A stretch of DNA of 64,000 bases from Apodospora peruviana (GCA_033439685.1 JAUEDM010000002.1:5580001-5644000); one strand, 5' to 3'; counted from the first letter of the stretch, positions 34,991-46,830 are shown. Notes: generated by a model not told the origin, from the letters alone. Program-made: numbers and translations.

Positions 34991-35624
34991 GATGATGTGG
35001 AACTGAACTGCAGCATTGCGTTTACGGGTCACCGAAGTGGATTGATGCGTCTTGTTCGTCCGGGTCTGGCGGTGCCCTGATATCACGGGCACTGACTGGG
35101 TAAGATACGCCCTTTCATAATTACTAGCCTACTTTTAATACCAGTTACACATTTTTTTAATCGTTTTACTGCTTTAGATCTCGGTGAAAGGATGCACACG
35201 AAAACGCCGAGGCCCTACTTTCGGCGTTTTAATGTTTGGTTGTCGCCGGTGACCAGTGGTGGATGGCGGGGAAAACCTCAGCCGCAAAACGACAGGTCGT
35301 CGTCTGCCTTATTACGTGGCCAGCAACAAACAATTGAACAAAGAGGTGACTCGACAAAACACTGGTAACACCCGACGCTTCCTTTTGCGGCAATGGTTGC
35401 GCTTGCTAGCATGTGATAGATCTCGCTCATTTTTATTTACACCTTCAAAGTCGGATCAATATCTCTCCTCTTGTGGTCTCTGCCTGTATCCTTGTGAAGT
35501 GTATAGCCCAGTTTCCCAGTCTGTCCATGATTAGGCCAGTTCCCGAGACAAACACCTTACCGATCCATCCTTTCTTCCCCAATATATCTTGGAAACAACC
35601 CCTCATCCGTTTTACAAACACACC
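34991..35624. other. Intergenic region
   Basis: About 630 bp between two rightward genes: 3' UTR of the Sec14-like gene and promoter of the oxidoreductase. Nothing specific recognised. Confidence 0.5.
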
Positions 35625-36833
35625 ATGTCACCATCATCAACAACAACCCCCGAAGGGCCCGAACACCAGACCACCACCACCGCCGACGACGACGCGCCCA
35701 AAACAACAAAAGCATGGATATACACCCAGGCCGGCCTCCCCCGCAAAACTCTCACCCTAACAACCAACCTTCCATATCCAGTCTTCCCTCCCGTCCTCCC
35801 CAGTAACCCAGAAGAAGAATGGCTCCTCGTCCGTGTGTCATACGCCGCCCTCAACCCAGGCGAAGTAATCGTCATGAATCTCCTCCCGACCTTCCTTCGG
35901 TCAACCGCTTCCGCCCAAAAAGTCCCAGGCTATGACCTCGTCGGCACGGTCCTAGACGTCTGGTCACCTCCTTCTACCTCACCAGAGTCAGTCCGGCTGT
36001 TCAAAAAAGACGACCTCGTCGTCGCCTTTCTGATCCTCTCCCACCTCCTGGCACACAGCCACGTCACCGGCGGAGCGCTGCAAGAGGTCGTCGCCATACC
36101 AGCGAAATATGCCGTTCGTGTCCCCGACACCAAATCCCCTCGCGACGCAGCAGGCCTGTTGCTTACAGGCTGTACCGCCGCGCAGATGGCCACTGAATCC
36201 AGCATCCAGTTCGGAGACAGGGTGTTGGTGTACGGCGCCAGCGGCGGGGTAGGCAGCATGGCTGTTCAACTTGCTCGTTTGGCGGTCGGTTCTTATGGCA
36301 CCGTGGTGGGCGTGTGTTCCACCCGAAACGTGGAGTTGGTCAAAGAATTAGGTGCGGATGAGGTGATTGACTATACCCTCTTTTCTGGTGCAGTTGAGGA
36401 CGAGTTAGTCAGAAGGTTTGGTGATGACAGAAAATTCGATGCCGTTATCGACGCGTTTGGGAGCCAGAGGACATATAAACGGTGCGCTGGGTTTCTGAGG
36501 GAAGAGGGCGTGTACAGTGCTGCCGGGGTGCATGCCACGGGGTATGGGTATGGCGCCGTGTTGGGGGCCGGGTTGGTGATGCTTGCCAACGCGGTCTGGT
36601 TTAGGTCTGGTTGGTTATGGGGCACCGGCAGACAGTGGAAGGCTGTTAGTATGATGGATCCCGGGAGGGAGCTGATGGAGAGGGTGGTTAGGCTGTTTGG
36701 GGAGGGTAAACTAAAGGTTGTGGCTGACAGCGAGTGGGAATTTGAAAAGGTGCTGGAGGGGTATGATATTTTGATGAGCGGGAGGGCGAGGGGGAAGGTT
36801 GTTGTTAGGGTTGACTCGGATGGGGGTGAATGA
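35625..36833 (+). CDS. MDR-family NAD(P)-dependent oxidoreductase (quinone reductase-like)
   Basis: 402-aa intronless gene. After a Thr/Pro-rich N-terminus of about 35 residues comes a GroES-like domain (AWIYTQAGLP, VRVSYAALNPGEV, KVPGYDLVGTV) and a Rossmann fold with DRVLVYGASGGVGSMAVQLA. No zinc-ligand cysteine pattern is seen, so it fits the zinc-free quinone oxidoreductase/RTN4IP1-like branch of medium-chain dehydrogenases. Substrate unknown; likely reduces quinones or enones with NADPH. The chosen ATG is the first in the frame. Confidence 0.85.
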   Translation: MSPSSTTTPEGPEHQTTTTADDDAPKTTKAWIYTQAGLPRKTLTLTTNLPYPVFPPVLPSNPEEEWLLVRVSYAALNPGEVIVMNLLPTFLRSTASAQKVPGYDLVGTVLDVWSPPSTSPESVRLFKKDDLVVAFLILSHLLAHSHVTGGALQEVVAIPAKYAVRVPDTKSPRDAAGLLLTGCTAAQMATESSIQFGDRVLVYGASGGVGSMAVQLARLAVGSYGTVVGVCSTRNVELVKELGADEVIDYTLFSGAVEDELVRRFGDDRKFDAVIDAFGSQRTYKRCAGFLREEGVYSAAGVHATGYGYGAVLGAGLVMLANAVWFRSGWLWGTGRQWKAVSMMDPGRELMERVVRLFGEGKLKVVADSEWEFEKVLEGYDILMSGRARGKVVVRVDSDGGE

Positions 36834-37018
36834 ATGGTGGGTGTGGTAGAGGTAATGATATATCGCAGCTTAATTCGGTTAAATCTACTAATAGTAATGA
36901 TGATTGATTCCAGCCTCAGTTGAGCGGACTCATGTTGTTTGTAGACTGTACTTCCATAATGACCTCGGTACTTACCTGCCTCCTTTTCCATCAACAACCT
37001 CAGCCACCAAGTAAAACA

Positions 37019-38533
37019 TCAACTCTGTGCAACCAGTCCTGCTGCGAGACAACCATTCTCATGCCGAGAATCAAACATCCCCAACATCGCCATCGTATAA
37101 CTCAGCGCAGCGAACAACACCATGACATGCATCAGCTGATGGCTGGCGCCAAACAGATCGAACCGGCGCGGATACCACTTCTCGGGAAACTTGAGCGTGT
37201 ATACCACCACCCCGACGCCGTTGAAGAGAACAGTCCTCAGGATCCACCCCAGGGCAATCCGTCTGCTTTGCGTCTGATATCCGTAGACCGCGATACCGTG
37301 AACCACAGGCGCAAGGAAACTGCCACCCCCAAAAGACCCGAACAGCGCAGCGCGGTAGTGGCCGACGTGCGGTCCGCTGAAGCGTGACCAGAGCGTTGTT
37401 ACTGAGCACAGAACGGCCAGGACTGTTGTCAAGCAAAAGTATGTGGCTTGGAGTTTTGTCTGGCATGGGAAGCTGTAATAGATTAGGGGCGCCGTGGATC
37501 CCCACATCAGCAGCAGGATGCCCTGGAAGTCGAGTTTCATGCCGAGCAGGTAGACGGACGCACTGTGGGACATGAATGTGTGGAATCTGGGACGGATTAT
37601 GTCAGTATTTGAAGAGGTGGTATAGGGGATGTATATGGAAGGGGTTTGGCTGACATGGTTGACAGGACGAAGCACACGCCGACGCCAAGAAACCAGACCC
37701 CGCACACGAGGATGTCCGCGGGCGTGGCAATCGCGTACCGAGGCGGGAGGGTGGTGGTGATGATCCATAGGGGGAGAATCAAAAAGAAGATTGTTGCGCC
37801 GATGACGTGCGAGTATATATTGACTAACATTTCCGTGTTAGAGTTATTAGGCGTGCCGGAAATGCGATTACGAAGAGCTTACCAGTTTCGTTATGCACAT
37901 ATGTCCAACTGTGTAAACAACCCCTGACCGAGCCGCATGCTTTTCTAGTCCGACAGAAATGGAATTCAAAGTGTTAGATGATTGTATGTTCTGTGCCCCG
38001 CTGCTAAATAAAGATCGAAGCAGATAGTGGTAGGAAACAGAGCGAGAGCGACGAACCGGTAGCCAGTGTGTATAAGCTCACTGCCATGCCTACGTGTACA
38101 CAACCAAATAGTATTGTCAGTAGGAACTTGGAGAGGAAAAAGCTGACAAGGGCGGACTCACTGCTGCCAATGTGCTGAAAAACATGGGTGTTAGCCCCCT
38201 CTCTGATCTGCAAGCTACCCAAGGGAAAGATATCGAAAAGAACTTACGAACATCGGCCCACAACAAGAGCTCAATCCTCCGTTCGACCTCCTTTTCAACC
38301 GTTGCAGCCACAATCTCGGCTTCCTTGACTTTCTCTCGCAGCGAAGAACCACCACCTGTCCATTCATCAATCCTTCCACGGTGGTCGTCCAAGTCCACCT
38401 TTACGATGCCCTTGACGGCATTCCGGTTGTCCTTGCCATTGCGATTACTGCTAGTGCCGATGTTGCTTCCGGTCGGGGAGGTAGGAGCTAATGTCTTTCC
38501 TCTTTGCCGCCGTCTTAACAAGAAAGAAAGCAT
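37019..38533 (-). CDS. PAQR/Izh (hemolysin III-related) seven-TM receptor-like protein
   Basis: 376 aa from six exons: complement(37019..37586, 37655..37823, 37883..37944, 38057..38089, 38162..38174, 38248..38533). The second exon is only 13 nt. All phases agree and rebuild the family N-terminal signature: a DVPHWQQ stretch, then LIHTGYR, CLHSWTYVHNET and VNIYSHVIGA. The PAQR core has about seven TM segments and the zinc-site histidines (FHTFMSHS; HQLMHVMVLF near the C-terminus). Relatives in yeast (Izh proteins) affect zinc and sterol metabolism; animal relatives are adiponectin and progestin receptors. The soluble N-terminus is basic then acidic/helical. Exons 2-4 rest on splice logic and motif fit. 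Confidence 0.85.
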
Positions 38534-39348
38534 GTCCGTCGTTAATATATGCGAAAACAAAACAAAAAGGAAGATACCTAGGTATTATATGCTCATGATT
38601 CTCAAAATTAAAAGGAAGGTGAAAGAAAACGAAAGTCGATGTTCAACCAAGCTAGACAAAAAAAGGTAAAACGAAAGGTGAAATGCAGGAGAGGACGTCC
38701 CTGCCACGAAACATCATGCATCAAATTTGTTTCGTGGGTCGTTCCCGTCCCCGGCCTCGGCCCCGTTCTTGCCGTCCCCGCAGTTCGCTCGCTCGGTCTG
38801 CGGCCGGATTTACCCCCTGTCTATGCCGATGTGATACTTTTCCAGCCTTGGGATGGCAAGTTATTCCGCTCGGCCAATATACTCCATGAACCGTCGACTC
38901 CACCTCTCCGAGAGCATACGACTTTAAGAAGAAAAGAAAGTTCCATTTTTTCAAAGCAGTGTGTCTTCCCCATGAAACTAAACTTGTCACAGCCTATAAT
39001 TCTATGGGATAGTCTAGCAGCGGACTTGCAGGGCTGAAGGACATCACCCAACTTGAATTCGATGGACATTTAAGCTAATTACTACGATGGAGCTTCTTTT
39101 TCTAATACAGCTAGGTAAGATATAACGTTATTCAAATCCCTTAATTATTGTTGATGCCCTTTCTTAAAAGGGTATTCATTCGTCTTGGAACCTACTCCCC
39201 TTGCTGAATATCCTCGCCAAGTGCAAATATCTCTTACTTACCCTCTTCTCCGGTGTGACCCGGCCGCATTTTAACTCGACAGATTGTGGAACGATATTTC
39301 ACATACTAATTTATCATGTTATTTTATGGAAGATGAAGATTTTTTTTT
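38534..39348. other. Intergenic region
   Basis: About 815 bp between two leftward genes, holding the PAQR promoter and the end region of the LysM gene. Nothing specific recognised. Confidence 0.5.
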
Positions 39349-40149
39349 TCAGATTCCGACACACACGGCATACCCGAGCCAGAGCGCGCCGCAATCTGTC
39401 CCGACGCCGGGATTCCACAGATAGAAATCATCCAGGGAGATGCCGTACTGCTGGCTGATGGCACAACAGCCATCCCCACTCACCACCTCGTGATACAACC
39501 GGCACGTCTCGATCGAACCGGGCCGTGTTGGCGCTGGCGGTGACACGCCTCCTCCTCCTCCTCCCGACGACGACGACGTCGGCGGCTCACTGATATCGAT
39601 GACAGTGGAGAGACCGCCGCCCTCGACGCCAATACAGTAGCTCAGGCCCGGGGAGAGGGTGCAGTCCGGCCCGCGCTGCAGGCTCGGGTTCCAGACCAGG
39701 AAGAGCTTCAGGAGGACCTGGTTCGAGAAGGCGACCGAGACGCAGCTGTTGAAGTCGTCGTCAAAGAGGCCCTCGATATCTTGGAAGACGTCCGAGACAT
39801 CTTCGTAGGTTGACCCACGCGGTACAGGACGGGGCCGAGCTGGGCGCGTGCGGCAGCGTTGACGACGTAGAGGTGGTGGCGGGGACGCTTATTACGGGCG
39901 GTGGTGGAGGGGGGGTGTAGGCGGGCGGACGGGTGAAGGTCGTGGAGGCGGGGACTTCGACGGCGTTGTCGACGGGCCGGACGCAGTAGGCGTAGCCTAA
40001 CCAGAGGTTGGTGCAGTCCTCGTCGATGGACGGGTTGTGATGCGGAATTGGGCAAATGTGATGGAGGAGCCAGGCGGGATGATGGTGTAGCAGTTTTCGC
40101 CTTGGAGGACTTGTACGGAGATATGAGAAATGGGTGTGGAGAGAGATAT

Positions 40150-40194
<45 letters not shown>

Positions 40195-41584
40195 AGTGTG
40201 CCATTGGATGGATGCAATCGCGCGTCGAGTCCTCCTTGGCGTTTTGCGGAATGGGGACTGCCGTGGGTACGGAAGGAGGAGGCACTGCTCCGCCGGGTGG
40301 ACTGATAAAGAGAATCAGCCCAAGTAAACAAAGGCATTCGACTCAAACTGCAATGTCAAGTATTAGCTACGCACCTTATACACACGGTCCAGTCTGTCCA
40401 GCGCGGGCCTGCATTGGTACAGTACGGGTCGAAAATGGGATTCCACGACAGAAAGTTGGCCATCGACACGTTGTAGTGCTGCGTGACCGACTCGCACGAA
40501 TCGACGCCGGTCCACTTGTGCGTTTGACACGCGCCGGGGAGGCAGAGCTGCTGGCCGCCGCCGCTCGGAAGCTGCGAGCAGAACAGGTCCAGGCCGTTGC
40601 AGGAGATGAGACCGTACGTGGACACGCCCTGGGCCTGCGAGATGCTCTTGCACGTGTCTCCGGCTGCCACCGCGTACGTCTGGATGCACGTAGCCACGAG
40701 AGGCAGCGGGGCGGCAGAGCCAGTTGCAGTGCCGGTGGTGGCTGATATGGTGCTTCCATAGGCGCCGGGCGTTGTAAAGTGATAGCCTGCCGCTCCGCAG
40801 CTCGCCGTCACGGAACTGAAGTCGGTGCAAAGTCTTGGCTGTAGCCGATGGGGGAGTTTAGATGAAGGGCAAAGACACCGAGCATGCATTCTGAACAGTC
40901 CACCGGCGTACTGGCTTTATTGCGTGCCTCGGCGAGGATGAGGTCGCAGTATCGACTGGTGCTTCTGATCCCCCATCCCATGTCAACATCGGCAATACAC
41001 AGACAGACCCAGGGCTAAACTGATCAGGACTCACCCGTCGACGTGGCAGGACACATCATACGCAAACAGGAACCTGTCCACGAAGTATGTTGCTACACCA
41101 GGCCGTGACTAGGTCAGCTGAGCCCGACACTTATAGGAAGGGACCCTTGTTGCCGGCGGTCATAAACAGCAAAGAGATACCGGGATATGCAATGTTGCCA
41201 GTCACGACATCATCCGTGTTCGCATTGCAAGCCGAGGCAATCTGACTGCGAATGCTGACCAGACTGGATCGACAGCCCGCGATGCAGAGGGCGTTGAGAT
41301 CATCAGCTCCGAGAAGATCGACGTCTGAATCACTAAGAAGGTCAGCTGTTGTTGTCCCATATTAAGCGGTCTGTTCCATGAGCATACATACGGTGCTGCC
41401 AAGCTCGCTAAGCCTGGGTGGCTGAGACCGTGGTGTTCAGTGCCGCCACGCAGGCCGTGGAAAGACCATAGGCTGCATAATCCACTAGAAGTCCCAATAG
41501 CTGCTGGGCGGACGCATCTCGGAATGCAGTGGTGGCCAGCAGCAGCAGAAGGGGAGACAGCAGCGTCGGTACGGATACTGCCAT
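39349..41584 (-). pseudogene. Multi-LysM secreted chitin-binding protein, frame-broken
   Basis: Starts with a signal peptide (ATG at 41584; PLLLLLATTA) and contains at least four LysM-like modules with the fungal pattern of Cys, Trp and NP (LSWNPIFDPYC, SIDEDCTNLWLGYAYC, LVWNPSLQRGPDC, YLWNPGVGTDC). Such proteins bind chitin and are often made with LysM/CBM18 chitinases. No splice model gives one open frame. Coding similarity jumps frame near 41422, near 40825, at a 4-bp tandem duplication (40206-40213), near 40038 and near 39812. Several introns look normal, including one with a long (CT) tract. Repeated small indels in an otherwise recognisable gene indicate a pseudogene; sequencing error is less likely because neighbouring genes are clean. 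The divergent chitinase is also broken. Confidence 0.72.
40155..40188. repeat. (AG)n microsatellite in a LysM pseudogene intron
   Basis: About 17 AG units, immediately after the 5' splice site (GTAAGTCTCTCT on the minus strand). Confidence 0.9.
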
Positions 41585-42765
41585 TTATTCTCAGACGAAT
41601 CTTGACTTAATATGTTATTCAAGCTGACAGCAGAAAGATATGACTGTTGGACATGGCTGTCGTTGATTCATGAACAAACACCAGACTGGAGTCAGAAAGA
41701 GCTTCGCGCACGCCTTCTGCTCGCCTGGTCATTTATGTAGGTACTTCACATAAGTTGATGTGACAGACCCCTTGAACCGGCTCCATGGCCACCTCATATC
41801 GCTTACTTGCAAGTAAAGTATTCCCTTACCGATTATCCAAGAACGCAATGCTTGATGCACGGTAAAATGAGCCCTTGATCATGTAGGCGCGATATTGAAT
41901 CCTGAGATAGGATGGTTTATTAGTCCCTAGGTAGATAGCTGACCAATATTCAAAAATATGCAGGGCCAGATTGCGTACGATTACCAAAGCTTCATGTACA
42001 TGAACAATACAAGGTATTATAGTTACCGGTCTGACGTGAGCTGGGGTGCCAAGCTGGTAGGGCTGCAGCCCCAACCCCTTACCAGCACTGGATCAGTCAC
42101 AGAGCGCCGGCTTAGATGACCTTGTGGTATCTTGATGGGAGTAGGTCTGCCGCGCTTACCGAGGAGACACAATCACGGAATACCACTCTGAGGTAGATGC
42201 GGAAGATAGGGGAAGAGGTTCTGTTATCCTATCCTGTTATCAAGCGAGAGTTGCCATCAGCGTAACTAAGATAGTTCCTTATATTGGCAAATTAATTGAA
42301 TGCTTACCTAACTAGTTGATGGAGGTCTTGTCTAATTCAGGATGCTCAACAATTCTTTAGAGATTGTCACCACCATACAGGCGAGGAGAGCGGGTCTGGT
42401 TATGTTGATTGGTGCCTGGTGCTCGCCTGACAGAACCGAAATTATAGTACCATATACTAGATCTTTGTCATCGTCATCCAGGAGTTGCAATACGCGGACA
42501 GAAAGTATTAGTCTGATGATAGTCTCTGTCCGCGTATGACCTAGCAGGAGTTGCATATACCCAGGATGAACATCTGAATTATTCAACTAATAAGAAATGT
42601 GACTGTAGTGCAACATGGGCACTCGGTTTGATGGCGGTGCTCAATCGGACCCCTGAGATGGAAAGATTATATGAGGCGCTCATCCTGTCGAAGCCTCCAT
42701 CACAGTTCAGGTTTTGATGACAACGGTCAACTCCATGTCTTCATGACCCCTCCTGGTCTCTCATC
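41585..42765. other. Divergent promoter region of the LysM/chitinase pair
   Basis: 1.18 kb separating the two divergent starts, presumably a formerly shared control region. It contains a perfect 13-bp inverted repeat (listed separately). A 84-codon minus-strand frame here lacks support as a gene. Confidence 0.5.
42490..42537. repeat. Perfect 13-bp inverted repeat (hairpin)
   Basis: ATACGCGGACAGA at 42490-42502 is matched by its exact reverse complement at 42525-42537, separated by 22 bp. A related direct repeat (AGGAGTTGCA) flanks the two arms on the outside. Could be a regulator palindrome or the trace of a small insertion. Confidence 0.8.
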
Positions 42766-45700
42766 ATGGCGCCCTCGCAATCTATGTCACACTCGTTAAC
42801 ATCCATTTTCCTCCTCTTTGGAATCTTTGCGAGTCTATTCTCGAGCCATAATAGCATTGACAAGTTTCACGGTCATGTTGGACGCTTCAAACGCCGAGCT
42901 GAGCAAGAGAGGCGTGCCCTGGTCACTGCCCGTGAGGATCTGCACAACCTGACCCGCAGAGAAGACTTTGACGGCACCTGTGCTCCTGACAGGCCGTGTC
43001 CTAACGGCGCCTGCTGTAGCACGAGCGGATTCTGTGGTTATGGTGAGCTCTGGCATGCATCAGAACCAACCATTTTCACCAAAGTTTGAATGCTGACAGC
43101 ACGACCGCTCTAACCGTAGGACATGACTTCTGCGGCGCAACCTGCATCTCCAACTGCGATGCCCACGCCGAATGCGGCATATACGCTGAGATGCCGGCAA
43201 GACCTAATCCACCCCCCCTTTATTCCCCATTGCCAGATATAGTATGTTGATTGGAAGACCGTCACAACAGTCATCGGCTATTATGAGGCCTGGGAACGCA
43301 TATTCCCCTTGCCGCAAGACCAAGCCGTCCGATCCGCCATGTAAGAAACCCACTCCTCCATCTCTATGAAAAGCTCACCCGAAACTCACCACATGAGCTT
43401 GCTCGCCCAGTGGATGCCCTGACACACGTCAACTATGCCTTCACCTTCTTGGATCCACAAACGTACGCCGTCAACCCAATGGACGCAGGCACATCATCGC
43501 AGCTGCTCTCCGACACGACCGGCCTGAAATTGTTGAAGCTGGACCTTCAAGTCTGGGCTAGCCTCGGCGGCTGGACGTTCAGCGATAACGGACTGCCACC
43601 CAACCCCTTTTGGGCGAGATAGCCAGGAATCCCGCCAAGAGACAGCAGTTTGCGAGCAACGTGCTGCACTTTCTCGAGACGTACGCCTTTGATGGCATTG
43701 ATATTGACTGGTAGGTTGGCTCAACCTTCTTATTGTCTGCACACTTTCTGTATAAAATTAGCACTGAAGGCTAACATGATCCTGATTAGGGAGTATCCCG
43801 GCGCCCCTGACCGAGGCGGCTCACCGGACGACATTCCGAACTTTGTGTTATTGATGAAGACGCTGCGAGCAACTCTAAACACTTCGCCTCGTCGTCTCGG
43901 TATCAGCTTTACCGTCCCGGCTTCGTACTGGTATCTCAGATGGTTTGACGTCCCGGGGTTGCTCCAATATGCCGATTTCACAAACATTGTAAGAACGATC
44001 AGCACCTACCCGGTAATCAGGTCCACTACTCTGTTGGGCTACTAACGAATGGTGATTATTGCACATGAGTTATGATCTCCACGGTACCTGGGACCGGGAC
44101 AACGCCTTGTAAGCCCCCACCTTGGCTTCCATCTTCAGTTGTTCATCCAGGCGTTTATCCGTAAGTACTAAACACCGTTTTCATCAGGGGTAACTTCATC
44201 CGCCCGCACACCAACCTTACCGAGATCAAGGTGGCGGGCGGCCGAGCTGCTCTGGCGCGTTGGGGTGAAACCGAGCTAAGTGTCTCTCGGCTTCGGCTTC
44301 TACGGCCGCTCCTTCACTCTGTCCAACCCGTCCTGCAACACGGTGGGCGTGTGTCCGTTCAGCGGCGGCGGTGCTCCCGGACCGTGTACGGGCACCAGCG
44401 GGTACCTCGCGTACTACGAGATCCAGGACATCTTGGCCAAGAACCTGGGCATCACCGTCCACCACACCCAAGACGCCGCCGTCAAATACATGACGTGGGA
44501 CACTAACCAGTGGATCGTGTACGATGACCACAAGACGTTCAAACAAAAGGTGGACTGGGCTAATGAGGTTGGCTTTCGGGCTCCCTGATCTGGGCATCGG
44601 ATCTTGGTACGTAATTAATACCTTGTCCACTCACCCTCTTTTCTCGATGAGAAAAAGCTAAATCTCACCATTCTTGCAATTCACAGATGATAATGCCCTG
44701 ACAGCGCACGCGGGTCTGCTGGGGAGGAGCCTGACGGCCGTCAACGAGCTAGTGGCGGTTCAGGGCAACCAGTTCTACACAGCCATGCAGACATGATCAG
44801 CTCCGTTGAGGAGGCGAGAATCTCTCCTGTTAACCCCCAAGCAAACAAAAAAGGCTAAACCAATCTGCTGAAATGCCGCCATGGCACCTGATATCTGTAC
44901 CTGGCGAGGTGGGGGCCTCGACTGCAACGGTCAATGCCACACGGGCGAGGTGGCCCTCTTCTATTCCAAGAAGGGCGGCGGCCCTGCCAGCGAGTCGGGC
45001 GAGAAGAAGTGCAACCGTGGTAACAAGGTGTTTTGCTGTGAAGATAGGAGTTTCAGGGATAATGTTGTCGGCTGTTACTGGGCAGACTGGTAAGTCTCTG
45101 GTTTCCTTTGGTTGTGTACCTATGTGCAGCAGGCTAAACCTCATGGCTGACGTTCCCTCGTTTCTCTTTCCTCTTGTATAGCAGCAAGTCTGGCAACTGC
45201 GGCGACACCGAAGTCGCCAAAATCAACAACGGTGCCTGCGGTTATGCTGCAAAGCCAACCCGCAGCCGCCTCTTCAAGATTGCCACTGGGTCGGCCGGGG
45301 AGACTGCACCGACAACACGTGCAACAACCACGAGGTCACCGTGTTGACCGATGTGGTTGGAGATGGCGGACTCGGGTGTAGCTGTGAGTTCACTGGCACT
45401 CGATCTGCCCAAGGCTCCTTCTAACACATGAGGCTCCATCAGGGTACAGGAGGAAATCCGTCTGCTGCACTCCCAACAGGGACATATCCGAGTTTATCTG
45501 CCCGCAGGAGAAATACTGAAGCTTATATGATTGTCCGCCTGATCTCTTCGAGGACCCGGACCCGCCTGATTATGACGATACACTGGCCGCTCGCCATCTT
45601 CAGGAGCTGGAGCTGCCTTCCGTCGACCATGAGGCGCGGGGCTTGTTCTTGGACAAGCGGGCAGAGCGGCGAAGTGTCAACGCCAGGGTATGGGACCCTA

Positions 45701-46830
45701 TTCTTGGTATATACCTAATCTGGCGGCTGTACGCTCGGAGATATCCCGGCCCTTCTACCATATACAGAGGCCCCAACGGCCGGCCAGCCTATGAGAACGC
45801 CATAAGGTTAGTCGTCAACCAGCATGTCGGGATAAAAAATATTTCTTCTTCGGTGCTAACACTGTCTCTTTTTTTCTTCTTTTCGTAGACCGCAAGGGGG
45901 GACCTGCGGCACCACAGCCATCGAGAAGGTCAGGGCAACCGGAGGGAACTTACCGAACCCCAACAGCCAGCCAGAGGAATATCAGAATGATCATCCAATC
46001 GAGGTTTGTGTTTCCGCCATTTATTCCGCTTTTTGCGGGCCGGGACGCTGCTGACAGCCAGAGTACAATATGATATCAGCTGCAATACTTTGCCGACTTT
46101 CTCACATCCGTCACCAGCGGCATGCTCCCCAACGGCGTCGACCTGCCAGACCATGTCCCGCCCATCGGTGCTGACGTCCTTGGTGACTGGTGGTTCGACG
46201 AGACCAGGATCCCAAGAGGGAAGCTCCCCAGACCCGCGCCCAGGGCCCTCAACGCGTACGACCGTTGGAGCATCAACGACCGACTCTGCGAGATCCTAGG
46301 CTCCAACTACAACCACGAACCCTTCCGCATGCTCCACGGCGGCATGAACATCATGAAGGGCAACATCTTTGGGGGAAACATGCCCGTGTCCCTGAACAAC
46401 GTGGCCAACCACCTCAACGCCGCGGTCGAGACGGGCAGCAATGAAGAGGACTTTTTGCTGCCGCTCCGCCAGATCTTGGCCATCTACCGGTACCTGTTCG
46501 ACCAGGATGTGCTGCCGCAGATCCAGCGCCAGCGCCGTCAGATCCGACGCCAGCTCGACTGCCATCTCGAGGTGGATCCCGCAGCTGACGCCACTCATCG
46601 ACATCTGGAGGCATTTCGACCCGGACTACTACCGACACATCTCCACCCAGACGCGGCTGTTTGTGCTTCGCGTCATTATCCAAATCCGCAGGCGGTACAT
46701 GCAGGAGGCGGCAGGGGGCAACCCGCGGCCCAACCACAACCGTGCGATGAACGAGCTGGATCTGCTCAGCAACCAGCTTGATGTCATCAGGCCGTTTGAC
46801 GACCCTGGACCTGATCAGCCTGACGATTAA
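42766..46830 (+). pseudogene. CBM18-GH18 (subgroup C-like) chitinase, frame-broken
   Basis: Begins with a signal peptide and a CBM18 chitin-binding module (CPNGACCSTSGFCGYG...FCGATCISNC). A GH18 domain follows with an intact catalytic motif DGIDIDWEYPG (about 43690-43805), then WFDVPGLLQYADF, SYDLHGTWDRDN and FGFYGRSF. Downstream are the Cys-rich and C-terminal regions typical of large killer-toxin-like fungal chitinases. Lesions: frame change near 43612 followed by TAG; the intron acceptor before 44065 reads AC, not AG; frame change plus TAA (44277-44279); frame change near 44580; TGA (45517-45519); frame change near 46570. One intron appears to start with GC (about 43200). No set of exons gives a full protein. 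The divergent LysM gene is also broken. Confidence 0.75.

Noticed and set aside
42332..42586. 84-codon minus-strand frame between the LysM and chitinase genes
   Set aside because: It overlaps the inverted repeat and lacks a conserved pattern; it is better explained as chance.
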